Assembly: GCA_002305535.1 (NCBI GenBank)
Contig: DBRE01000049.1
Coordinates: 1,637-24,572 of the forward strand
Direction: 5' to 3'
DNA length: 22,936 bases
Source of the DNA: Syntrophomonas sp. UBA1376
Lineage (GTDB): Bacteria; Bacillota; Syntrophomonadia; Syntrophomonadales; Syntrophomonadaceae
This document shows positions 7,629 through 14,939 of the stretch, piece after piece; within the stretch, counting starts at the first letter, position 1; each line of letters begins with the position of its first letter. The notes below the pieces were generated by a model, which saw only the letters and a list, made by a program, of their open reading frames with translations, was not told the DNA's origin and did not search any database. The translations under genes and the position numbers were made by a program.

Positions 7629-8801
7629 TCAGTTCACCTCCTGATCTTCGCCCAGGTAGATGAGATGATAGTCGTTGCGGCCATGGAGTTTGGCCTGTAG
7701 CTGCTCTTTACTACAGCCCTCCACATCCATTTCCACCATACATCCCTGTTCCCGCAATCGGTCAGCTTCGGCCACCACAGTGGCAAAGTCGGCTCCTCCT
7801 ACCAGGAATCGTCGTGGCAGTTCTTTGGGTTGATCAAGCACAAGAGCCAGGCGATCCAAGCCCAGTGCAAACCCTGTAGCGGGCCGGTCGAAACCAAAGT
7901 GTCCCATCAGGTTGTCATAGCGTCCGCCTCCCAGCAGACCATATCCTAAGTCAGGTGAATATCCTTCAAATACTACCCCGGTATAATAATCCAAACCGCG
8001 CAAAACTCCTAGATCCAGTACAATGTGTTCGATAACACCACATGCCTGTAGGGCTTGGTAAATCCGTTCCAGTTCTCCTACCGCTTCTGCCGCCTGTCTA
8101 TTGTGTTCAGCAAAGGGCAGCCGATTCAAGACTTCCAATCCCCCGTGAAGTACGGGCATTAAGGCAATACTCTCTTTGATAGCATCTTTAATGTCTAATC
8201 CTTCCAAGACCCGGGCCAGTTCCACCAGATCTTTTCGTTCTACCAGGTGACGGATCTGATTCTGGTCTGATTCACCGAGTCCACTATCATTAAGAAGACT
8301 ATTGAAGATGGCAATTTGATTCAGGCTGATCTTAAAATCATCCAGTCCCATCGCCCGCATAGTTTTGGCAGCAATGGTGATAACTTCGGCATCGGCCCAT
8401 ACCCCGGAAGCTCCTAATAATTCGATTCCCAACTGCCAGAACTCACGGTATTGAGCTCGCTGAGGCTGCACATGACGAAATACATTGCACATATAATAGA
8501 GTCTTTGGGGAAAGCCCTCGTCCTGCATATGGGTGGCAGCCAGTCTGGCAATAGATACAGTCATTTCAGGACGCAGGCAGAGAATGCCCCCGTCCCGATC
8601 CATAAACATGAACAGTTCTTTGCGGATATCTCCTCCGGTGCCAGCCTCAACCACATCAAGGAATTCGCAGGTGGGGGTGACCACTTCCCGATACCCATAG
8701 CTGGTAAACAGGTGAGCCGCCTTTTGTTCCATGCTTCTTTGCACAGCGACTTCCTCCGGTAAAAGATCCCGCAGTCCTTTTGGTATTTCCCGGTTCTTCA
8801 T
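7629..8801 (-). CDS. hisZ: ATP phosphoribosyltransferase regulatory subunit
   Basis: HisZ is a paralogue of the histidyl-tRNA synthetase catalytic core. It forms a hetero-octamer with short HisG and carries the histidine feedback site. The core is visible in PKGLRDLLPEE near the start, LRPEMTVSIAR, YREFWQLGIELLG, RGLDYYTGVVFEGY and a LGGGRYDNL/GFALGLDRL pair. The protein is only about 390 residues and the canonical synthetase anticodon-binding domain is not evident. This, with its place next to short HisG, argues against a true HisRS. I chose the ATG at 8801 (MKNREIPKGLRD), which has AGGAG seven bases upstream, rather than a longer frame running into yerC. It starts four bases after the yerC stop. 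Confidence 0.94.
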   Translation of the reverse strand: MKNREIPKGLRDLLPEEVAVQRSMEQKAAHLFTSYGYREVVTPTCEFLDVVEAGTGGDIRKELFMFMDRDGGILCLRPEMTVSIARLAATHMQDEGFPQRLYYMCNVFRHVQPQRAQYREFWQLGIELLGASGVWADAEVITIAAKTMRAMGLDDFKISLNQIAIFNSLLNDSGLGESDQNQIRHLVERKDLVELARVLEGLDIKDAIKESIALMPVLHGGLEVLNRLPFAEHNRQAAEAVGELERIYQALQACGVIEHIVLDLGVLRGLDYYTGVVFEGYSPDLGYGLLGGGRYDNLMGHFGFDRPATGFALGLDRLALVLDQPKELPRRFLVGGADFATVVAEADRLREQGCMVEMDVEGCSKEQLQAKLHGRNDYHLIYLGEDQEVN

Positions 8802-8805
8802 CTCA

Positions 8806-9102
8806 TTACTCCTCTGGCAGTCGCCGCAGCACTCTTTGATAGCCATCTGCTCCATAGTTTAAGCAACGTTTTACGCGGCTGATGGTAGCCGTACTGGCTC
8901 CAGTACTGGCAGCAATAGTGTTATAGGTTACATCTTTGGAAAGCATACGGGCTACCTGCAGCCGTTGTGTTAAAGCCTTTATTTCGCTGATGGTACACAG
9001 ATCATCCAGCAGTCGGTAGGCGTCATCCCGGTTCTGCAAGCTCAGCAGAGCATCAACCAGATAGTCCGTATTCTCATCCTTCCAATGGGGTGCAAAGCTC
9101 AT
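8806..9102 (-). CDS. yerC: YerC/TrpR-like DNA-binding protein, likely histidine regulator
   Basis: A 98-residue all-helical protein of the YerC/YecD branch of the Trp-repressor family. The helix-turn-helix is at about 57-84 (DVTYNTIAASTGASTATISR, then VKRCLNYG). The upstream helices, with the LLDDLCTISEIKALTQRL pattern, are the dimer-forming region of the family. Comparative genomics has proposed members near his genes as histidine-responsive repressors (HisR). This gene is the first of the his operon, four bases before hisZ, and follows a promoter with a perfect inverted repeat over the start site, which fits autoregulation. GGAGG lies seven bases before the ATG. The family call is firm; the histidine role is inferred. 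Confidence 0.87.
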   Translation of the reverse strand: MSFAPHWKDENTDYLVDALLSLQNRDDAYRLLDDLCTISEIKALTQRLQVARMLSKDVTYNTIAASTGASTATISRVKRCLNYGADGYQRVLRRLPEE

Positions 9103-9118
9103 GATCTTTCCTCCCCTC

Positions 9119-9132
9119 TCTTTAGTTAAAGA
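9119..9132. promoter_or_regulatory. Candidate operator upstream of yerC-his
   Basis: TCTTTA-AC-TAAAGA on the minus strand is a perfect six-base inverted repeat with a two-base centre. It lies in the 33-base gap between the HD gene and yerC, 2 bases downstream of the predicted -10 box and over the predicted transcription start (about 9128). That position suits a repressor that blocks initiation. The best candidate binder is the YerC protein encoded next to it. No second copy was noticed beside the pur promoter. Confidence 0.5.
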
Positions 9133-9134
9133 AC

Positions 9135-9162
9135 ATTACAGTAACTTATAATCATTTATCAA
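9135..9162 (-). promoter_or_regulatory. Predicted sigma-A promoter of the yerC-his operon
   Basis: On the minus strand TTGATA (9162-9157) is followed after 16 bases by TGTAAT (9140-9135). Each hexamer differs from consensus by one base. The promoter lies inside the last codons of the HD gene and its -10 box covers that gene's TAA stop. The predicted start is near 9128, leaving a leader of about 25 bases before yerC. There is no room for a T-box or peptide attenuator, so control would have to be by a protein. Confidence 0.55.
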
Positions 9163-9798
9163 TAATTCGAACTCGCAACCCAGGTGTTGAGCAGCGCGTC
9201 GACTCATAAGCATTTTGGTCAGGAAAATTTCGAAATACTCCATTACTGAGCAGACACTGGTATCGATGGTAATCATCATAGTTATCAACTTATTATCGGC
9301 ATCCACCTTTATACCCGATTCAGTAACCGCATAATTCACCCTGTCTCGGGAGGTAAAAGTGGCAAAATCGCGTTTTCGAACCCGAGAACGATGAACGTCT
9401 GATTTATCCGCCAAAATCAAGGCAGCCGCTACATTGTTGACACAGTGTCCACCCGCTTGTTCCTCATGATTGCCGATAGCCCCCATAATAGTGGCAATAT
9501 GAGTCGGGTGCATACCCAACTCCAATAAGATATTAAAGGCTATCAGGGCTCCGGACATACCATGACCATAGCGATTGACTAGGTTACCGATGTCATGTAA
9601 ATAGCCGGCAATCGCACCTAATTCAGCTTCTTCTTCTGGATAACCAAGTTTAGTAAGAATATGATGACATAACTGTGAGGTCAGTTCAGCATGTTCAATA
9701 TTGTGCTCGATAGCACCCATATTTCCAATGAAGGTATTCCCCATCTTCATATACTCTTGCACCAGTTGACTCGCTTTTATCTCAGCTAGAGTTATCAA
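9136..9798 (-). CDS. HD-domain phosphohydrolase of unknown substrate
   Basis: This 220-residue protein has the metal-binding HD signature in order: His36 in EHNIEH, His68-Asp69 in GYLHDIGN, His111 in GNHEEQ and Asp131 in LADKSDVHRSRVR. These residues bind one or two metal ions in HD phosphohydrolases and phosphodiesterases. The tail (about 150-220) looks like a small alpha/beta extension found in the same subfamily. No signal peptide or membrane segment is seen. The start is an inferred TTG at 9798, with GGGGG ten bases upstream. It begins two bases after the stop of the small membrane-protein gene and precedes yerC by 33 bases. The substrate is unknown; nucleotides or cyclic nucleotides are reasonable guesses from the family and the pur/his neighbours only. 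Confidence 0.82.
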   Translation of the reverse strand: MITLAEIKASQLVQEYMKMGNTFIGNMGAIEHNIEHAELTSQLCHHILTKLGYPEEEAELGAIAGYLHDIGNLVNRYGHGMSGALIAFNILLELGMHPTHIATIMGAIGNHEEQAGGHCVNNVAAALILADKSDVHRSRVRKRDFATFTSRDRVNYAVTESGIKVDADNKLITMMITIDTSVCSVMEYFEIFLTKMLMSRRAAQHLGCEFELLINDYKLL

Positions 9799-9800
9799 AA

Positions 9801-10343
9801 CTAAAATTCCCCCTTATTGATAGCCGTTATAATTTTCCCGGCTTTCCGACCTGCCCGGGTATGACCTGGTATGCTCTCCAGCACCTGCAGGGCTTCTGTA
9901 ACTGAACCCTTTTCCAGCAGCTCTTGTCCTTTCTCCAAGTTCAGGGCAGCTTGCTTTTCCTCCTCGGCCTGGGCTATTTTATCCTGCATTTTATCGATTT
10001 GACCCAAATCTCCCAGTTGGCGATATTCAGCTATGGCCTGGTCATATTTGCCCTCTGCTACCAGGGCTCCACCGGTACTAATGATGCGCCTGGTTTCAAT
10101 ACGTTCCGGCAAATCAGTGAGAAGATAACCATAAGCGCCCACCACCAGCAACAACAAACAGGCTGACAGGATCCACTTAAATCCCCAGCGCTGCTGCCGC
10201 ATGTTGACCCCTAACAGCAATATAAAAGGAATGCCCATTATGAAAGTAATTTTTAGAAACTCCCGAGTGGGCATATAGAACAAAGCGGCTATAACTGCTA
10301 TAGCTACCGGCAGACGAATAAACGGGTTTTGCAGAATTGGCAA
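9801..10343 (-). CDS. Small membrane protein with TPR-like helical tail, function unknown
   Basis: I do not recognise a characterised family. The 180-residue product has three likely membrane segments (about 10-24, 30-46 and 57-75), then a soluble helical part. That part contains two motifs similar to TPR helices: ALVAEGKYDQAIAEYRQL (93-110) and GQELLEKGSVTEALQVLESI (139-158), separated by a charged coiled-coil-like stretch (116-135). The start is an inferred TTG at 10343, one base after the purD stop, with GGGGGAGG formed by the last codons of purD. A longer frame from ATG 10403 would overlap purD by 59 bases and puts an unlikely segment ahead of the first membrane helix. It ends two bases before the HD gene, so the two may act together. 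Confidence 0.68.
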   Translation of the reverse strand: MPILQNPFIRLPVAIAVIAALFYMPTREFLKITFIMGIPFILLLGVNMRQQRWGFKWILSACLLLLVVGAYGYLLTDLPERIETRRIISTGGALVAEGKYDQAIAEYRQLGDLGQIDKMQDKIAQAEEEKQAALNLEKGQELLEKGSVTEALQVLESIPGHTRAGRKAGKIITAINKGEF

Positions 10344-10344
10344 A

Positions 10345-11631
10345 CTACCTCCCCCTGTTAAGAGCACGCTGGCCAATATCGGTTCGATAATGCATATTGG
10401 CAAATTCGACTTTATTTATCTGGTCATAAACATTATTCAGCGCATCCTGTAAAGATTCCGCTTGGGTGACCAGAGCCATAACTCTGCCACCGTCAGTTAC
10501 CAATTGACCATCCTGCAGAGCAGTCCCGGCGTGGAAAACCAGGGTAGTAGCGGCTAGGTCTTCCAGGCCCTTAATGGGGAAGCCTTTAGCATATTTTCCT
10601 GGATAACCTCCCGAAGCCAGTACCACACAGACGCTAAAATCCTTGCGGACCTTGACTTCCGTGGAACTCAAATCACCAGCGGCTACCGCTTCAAAAAGGG
10701 GCAGCACATCACCTTCCAAAATCGGCATGATCACCTGGGTCTCCGGATCCCCAAAACGAGCATTATATTCCAAGACCTTGGGTCCATCCTCGGTTATCAT
10801 CAAACCAGCGTATAATACTCCCCGGTAAGGACAGCCTTCTTTGGCCATGGCCTGTACAGTGGCCTGTAATATGACCCGGTCTACTAACTCATGCAGTTCA
10901 CTGGTGTACACAGGTGGATGAGTGTATGCTCCCATACCACCGGTGTTGGGTCCTTCGTCATTATCAAAAACCCGCTTGTGATCCTGAGCGGCTACCAGAG
11001 TCACGGCCTTAAGGCCATCTGATAAGGCAAAGACACTGACTTCCTCACCCTGTAAAAATTCCTCTACGACTATCTTTTGCCCAGCATCACCAAAGACTCT
11101 CTCGGTCATGATCTCATCCACTGCCCGACGGGCTTCCTGGCTGGTGGTAGCAATTATCACTCCCTTGCCAGCTGCCAGACCATCGGCTTTAATGACCACC
11201 GGTTGACCGCGATCAGTAAAGGAACAAGCAAATTGAGCGGCAGCTTGCGCTTCATCGAATACCTGATAAGCGGCAGTAGGGATCTGGTATTTATGCATAA
11301 GATCTTTGCTGAAGACTTTGCTGCCTTCCAACCGCGCGGCCTGAGAGCTAGGGCCAAATACTTTCAAGCCCTCTGACTGAAACAGGTCTACTATGCCCCG
11401 CATTAAAGGATCCTCAGGCCCGACGATGGTCAGATCGATTTTTTTCTCCAAGGCAAAGTTCAACAGACCTTGCACATCAGAGGCTGATATAGCTACGCAC
11501 TCTGCCAACTGAGCGATACCCGGATTACCAGGTGCTGCATAAATCTTGTCTACCTGCGGGCTCTGGGAGAGTTTCCACACCAGGGCATGCTCACGTCCAC
11601 CCTGGCCAACTACCAAAACCTTCTTCCCCAT
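10345..11631 (-). CDS. purD: Phosphoribosylamine-glycine ligase (GAR synthetase)
   Basis: PurD joins glycine to phosphoribosylamine with ATP, the second step of purine synthesis. The 428-residue protein shows the N-domain VLVVGQGGREHAL (5-17) and the ATP-grasp region with VIKADGLAAGKGVIIA. It also shows the family block HKRVFDNDEGPNTGGMGAY and the catalytic-core NARFGDPETQVIMP. It is the last pur gene of the array. GGAGG is five bases before the ATG. Its final codons serve as ribosome binding site for the next gene. Confidence 0.98.
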   Translation of the reverse strand: MGKKVLVVGQGGREHALVWKLSQSPQVDKIYAAPGNPGIAQLAECVAISASDVQGLLNFALEKKIDLTIVGPEDPLMRGIVDLFQSEGLKVFGPSSQAARLEGSKVFSKDLMHKYQIPTAAYQVFDEAQAAAQFACSFTDRGQPVVIKADGLAAGKGVIIATTSQEARRAVDEIMTERVFGDAGQKIVVEEFLQGEEVSVFALSDGLKAVTLVAAQDHKRVFDNDEGPNTGGMGAYTHPPVYTSELHELVDRVILQATVQAMAKEGCPYRGVLYAGLMITEDGPKVLEYNARFGDPETQVIMPILEGDVLPLFEAVAAGDLSSTEVKVRKDFSVCVVLASGGYPGKYAKGFPIKGLEDLAATTLVFHAGTALQDGQLVTDGGRVMALVTQAESLQDALNNVYDQINKVEFANMHYRTDIGQRALNRGR

Positions 11632-11658
11632 GATGGCCTCCTATATATAAAAGTTCAA

Positions 11659-13176
11659 TTAGTGTCTAAAATGACGAATCCCGGTGAATATCATGGCGAT
11701 GCCCGCCTGATTACATTCGGCAATGCTTTCCTCATCGCGCACTGATCCACCCGGTTGAATGATTGCCGTAATTCCATATTGGGCTGCTATCTCCACCGTG
11801 TCCTTGAATGGGAAAAAGGCATCTGAAGCCATTACCGCTCCCCGGGCTTTTTCTCCGGCTTGTTCCAGAGCGATCTTGGCTGAACCAACCCGGTTCATTT
11901 GCCCAGCACCCACACCGATGGCCACACCATCTTTTACCACTACTATGGAGTTGGATTTTACATGTTTGACTACCTTCCAGGCAAAGGCCAGATCATCCAT
12001 CTGCTCTGGTTGAGGCTGGACAGAGGTAACTACCTGCATGGGCAATTCCTGGGGATCAACATCGTCGTCTTGGACTATGAAACCACCGTCCACGGTACGT
12101 AAACGCCAGCCCTTGCTATCGGCCAAAGGCAAGCTCAGAACCCGTAGGTTTTTCTTGGCTCTCAAAACCTCCAAAGCCTCATCGTCATAGTCGGGGGCGA
12201 TAATAACTTCCATAAAAGGCCCCGCCATTTTCCGGGCGGTATCAGCATCGACCTTTCTGTTCAGGGCAATTATGCCGCCATAAGCCGACAGAGGATCAGC
12301 CCCAAACGCCTTAACAAAGGCCTCTTCCAAATCAGCACCTATGGCGGTTCCACAGGGATTAGTATGTTTGATGATCACGCAGGCAGGTTGGTCAAATTCA
12401 CTGACTAAATCCCAGGCCGCCTGGGTGTCTACGATGTTGTTATAGGAAAGTTCTTTGCCATTCAGCTGTCGAGCATCCGGCAGGCCCATACCGGGAGTCA
12501 AAAATCGATAAAAGGCCGCCTGCTGATGAGGGTTCTCACCATAGCGCAGATCATAGACTTTTTCCCCACCCAATACTATGGTGTCTCCAAACTTTTCACC
12601 GGTCAAACCTGTTAAATAAGCTGATACCATGCTGTCGTAAGCAGCGGTGTGGGTAAAGGCTTCACAGGCCAGCTTAAATCTGGTCTCCTGGCTTACCGTA
12701 CCGGTGCTACGCAGCTCACTCAATATATCCTCGTAGCGAGCCGGATTGACTGCAATGACCACATACTGGTGATTTTTGGCTGCCGCTCGTACCATGGTAG
12801 GGCCACCTATGTCAATGTTTTCGATCGCATCTTCCAGAGTTGTTCCTGGCCGAGCCACAGTCTCACGAAAAGGATAAAGATTAACAGCCACAATATCTAT
12901 AGGGGTTATCTCATTGGTCTCCAGTTCAGCCAGATGTTCGGGAGTACGGCAAGCCAATATCCCCCCGTGGATTTTGGGATGCAGAGTTTTCACCCTTCCG
13001 TCGAGGATTTCAGGGAACCCAGTTATATCAGCTACTTTACGCACCGGTATTCCCGCTTCTTTGATCGTTTCATAGGTGCCGCCGGTGGAAATTATCTCAT
13101 AACCTAACTCTGCCAGCCCCCGGCTGAAGTCCACCACGCCTTCTTTATTGGATACGCTGATAAGGGCACGTTTCAT
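11659..13176 (-). CDS. purH: Bifunctional AICAR transformylase / IMP cyclohydrolase
   Basis: PurH formylates AICAR with 10-formyl-THF and closes the ring to IMP, the last two steps of the pathway. It also consumes the AICAR released by HisF/HisH. The 505-residue protein has the N-terminal MGS-like IMP cyclohydrolase domain (ISVSNKEGVVDF, STGGTYETIKEAGI, DGRVKTLHPKIHGG). The C-terminal transformylase domain carries catalytic Lys270-His271 in IIKHTNPCG. It ends in FTGIRHFRH, the usual PurH tail. AGGAGG is eight bases before the ATG. Gaps to purN and purD are 35 and 27 bases. Confidence 0.98.
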   Translation of the reverse strand: MKRALISVSNKEGVVDFSRGLAELGYEIISTGGTYETIKEAGIPVRKVADITGFPEILDGRVKTLHPKIHGGILACRTPEHLAELETNEITPIDIVAVNLYPFRETVARPGTTLEDAIENIDIGGPTMVRAAAKNHQYVVIAVNPARYEDILSELRSTGTVSQETRFKLACEAFTHTAAYDSMVSAYLTGLTGEKFGDTIVLGGEKVYDLRYGENPHQQAAFYRFLTPGMGLPDARQLNGKELSYNNIVDTQAAWDLVSEFDQPACVIIKHTNPCGTAIGADLEEAFVKAFGADPLSAYGGIIALNRKVDADTARKMAGPFMEVIIAPDYDDEALEVLRAKKNLRVLSLPLADSKGWRLRTVDGGFIVQDDDVDPQELPMQVVTSVQPQPEQMDDLAFAWKVVKHVKSNSIVVVKDGVAIGVGAGQMNRVGSAKIALEQAGEKARGAVMASDAFFPFKDTVEIAAQYGITAIIQPGGSVRDEESIAECNQAGIAMIFTGIRHFRH

Positions 13177-13211
13177 AAGTAAAACCTCCTTGGCTTGTAA
13201 GTCGTTTACTA

Positions 13212-13838
13212 CTATCTGACCAGGATACGATGGCCTTCAATATGCAATTTACCTTCGGCCATCAGCTGTAATGATTGCCAGTAGATCTGATGTTCCTGTT
13301 CCAAAATGCGAGCTGTCAAGCTTTCTTCATTATCGTCATCATAAACCGGAACTACCTTTTGCATAATGATCGGCCCAGTGTCCATTCCATCATCAACCAG
13401 ATGAACCGTACAGCCACTGTATTTGACTCCATATTCTAAGGCTTGCCGCTGAGCATGCAGACCGGTGAAAGCCGGCAGTAAGGCTGGATGAATATTCACA
13501 ATGCGCCGGGGATACTCTTTCAGCATTACCTCACCCACCAAGCGCATATAACCAGCTAAGGCAACTACTTCTACCTGGTGCTGATGCAGTCGTTCAACCA
13601 GTTCCTTTTCATAAGCAGACCGATCCACAAAGGCACCTGGATCCACAAAATAGGCTGGTATTTTACGCTGTCGGGCTTTCTGCAGGGCCAGCGCCTGGGG
13701 TTTATCACTAATAAGAACCTTTATCTCTGCATCCAAACGGCCATCCTGGGTGGCACTGTAGATAGCATCAAAATTACTACCTCGTCCTGACGCCAGAACA
13801 GCCAACTGCAAGCGGCCGGCAGGATGAATCTGCATCAT
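13212..13838 (-). CDS. purN: Phosphoribosylglycinamide formyltransferase (folate-dependent)
   Basis: PurN moves a formyl group from 10-formyl-THF to GAR. The sequence shows LAVLASGRGSNFDAI near the start, the catalytic Asn115 and His117 in IVNIHPALLP, and Asp153 in DDGMDTGPII. I chose the ATG at 13838, which overlaps the purM stop by four bases (ATGA), giving 208 residues. A second ATG follows directly at 13835. GGAGGAG lies 10 bases upstream inside purM. A longer frame from 13868 only adds residues with no similarity to the family. Confidence 0.95.
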   Translation of the reverse strand: MMQIHPAGRLQLAVLASGRGSNFDAIYSATQDGRLDAEIKVLISDKPQALALQKARQRKIPAYFVDPGAFVDRSAYEKELVERLHQHQVEVVALAGYMRLVGEVMLKEYPRRIVNIHPALLPAFTGLHAQRQALEYGVKYSGCTVHLVDDGMDTGPIIMQKVVPVYDDDNEESLTARILEQEHQIYWQSLQLMAEGKLHIEGHRILVR

Positions 13839-14872
13839 TTGATCACAACTCCTCCATCTTGCTGGCATACTCTTCCTATTACTATAGGGTTTTCTCCTTC
13901 ATCACGCAAGTACTTTAACGCGTTATCTAAATAATGTGGTGAAGTAATGATAATGAAGCCTACTCCCATGTTAAAGGTGCGATACATTTCCTGCTTTTCA
14001 ACCTGGCCGGCATGCGCTATTAAATCAAATATGGGTGAGGCAGGCATAGATTTGGAATCAATTAGGGCTCCCAAACCTTGGGGCAGACTGCGTTGCAGAT
14101 TCTCAGGCAAACCACCCCCTGTTATATGGGCCATGGCCTTGACCTCAACGTGCTGTAAGAGGTTTAAGACGGGTTTAACGTAGATGCGGGTTGGAGTTAG
14201 CAGTTCTTCACCTAGGGTTTTCCCCAGTTCGTTACTATGCTGATCCAGTGTCAGGCCAGCTTTCTCCAAAAGTACTTTTCGAACCAGTGAGTAGCCGTTG
14301 GAATGAACGCCTGAGGAAGGCAGTCCGATCAATAAGTCGCCGTCCTCTACACTTTGCCCGGTCAGCAACCGGGAACGTTCCGCTACCCCCACGGCAAAAC
14401 CTGCCAGGTCATATTCATCCTCGCTATAGAAACCAGGCATTTCAGCGGTTTCGCCTCCGATCAGGGCACAGCCAGCCTGCAGGCAGCCCTGACTGACACC
14501 CTGTACCAGATCTTCCACTAGATGAGGTTTCAACTTGCCCAGGGCAATATAATCCAAGAAGAAGAGGGGTTCTGCCCCATGCACCAGGATGTCGTTCACA
14601 CACATGGCTACCAGATCAATGCCCACTGTGTTGTGGATATCCATCATCTGGGCGATCTTGAGTTTGGTTCCTACGCCATCAGTTCCGGAAACCAATACTG
14701 GATTGGGATAACGGCTGGTGTCCAGCGCAAAAAAGCCTCCGAATCCACCAATCCCTGACAGGACTTCCGGGCGGTGAGTCTTCTCCACCCATTGCTTGAT
14801 CAGTTCCACGGAACGGTTAGCCGCATCGATGTCTACGCCTGCCTGCTTATAATCCAGGCCATCATTGTTCAT
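13835..14872 (-). CDS. purM: Phosphoribosylformylglycinamidine cyclo-ligase (AIR synthetase)
   Basis: PurM closes the imidazole ring of FGAM with ATP, giving AIR. The 345-residue protein has the PurM-family motifs VLVSGTDGVGTKLKIA (60-74), ALIGGETAEMPGFY and LPSSGVHSNGYSLVR, and the glycine-rich HITGGGLPENLQR. Its fold is shared with PurL, encoded two genes upstream. AGGAGG is six bases before the ATG. A 67-base gap with a hairpin separates it from purF. Confidence 0.98.
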   Translation of the reverse strand: MNNDGLDYKQAGVDIDAANRSVELIKQWVEKTHRPEVLSGIGGFGGFFALDTSRYPNPVLVSGTDGVGTKLKIAQMMDIHNTVGIDLVAMCVNDILVHGAEPLFFLDYIALGKLKPHLVEDLVQGVSQGCLQAGCALIGGETAEMPGFYSEDEYDLAGFAVGVAERSRLLTGQSVEDGDLLIGLPSSGVHSNGYSLVRKVLLEKAGLTLDQHSNELGKTLGEELLTPTRIYVKPVLNLLQHVEVKAMAHITGGGLPENLQRSLPQGLGALIDSKSMPASPIFDLIAHAGQVEKQEMYRTFNMGVGFIIITSPHYLDNALKYLRDEGENPIVIGRVCQQDGGVVIK

Positions 14873-14913
14873 GGTTGACCTCCTTTGCTATCAGTGCTGG
14901 TGATGATAATTGT

Positions 14914-14939
14914 AAAGGCCGGCCCAGAGGCCAGCCTTT
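14914..14939 (-). terminator. Hairpin between purF and purM, possible weak terminator
   Basis: Directly after the purF stop the minus-strand RNA can pair AAGGCUGGCC with GGCCGGCCUU around a UCUG loop, ten pairs with one G-U. It is followed by UUUACAAUU, a poor U-tract, so termination would be partial at best. It could instead stabilise the upstream message. The plus-strand copy is followed by a better T-run (TTTTTAATCTT), but no plus-strand gene precedes it. Confidence 0.4.

Noticed and set aside
7629..8801. Reading hisZ as a true histidyl-tRNA synthetase (hisS).
   Set aside because: The protein is about 390 residues, the usual anticodon-binding domain is not evident, and it sits directly before a short hisG that needs HisZ.
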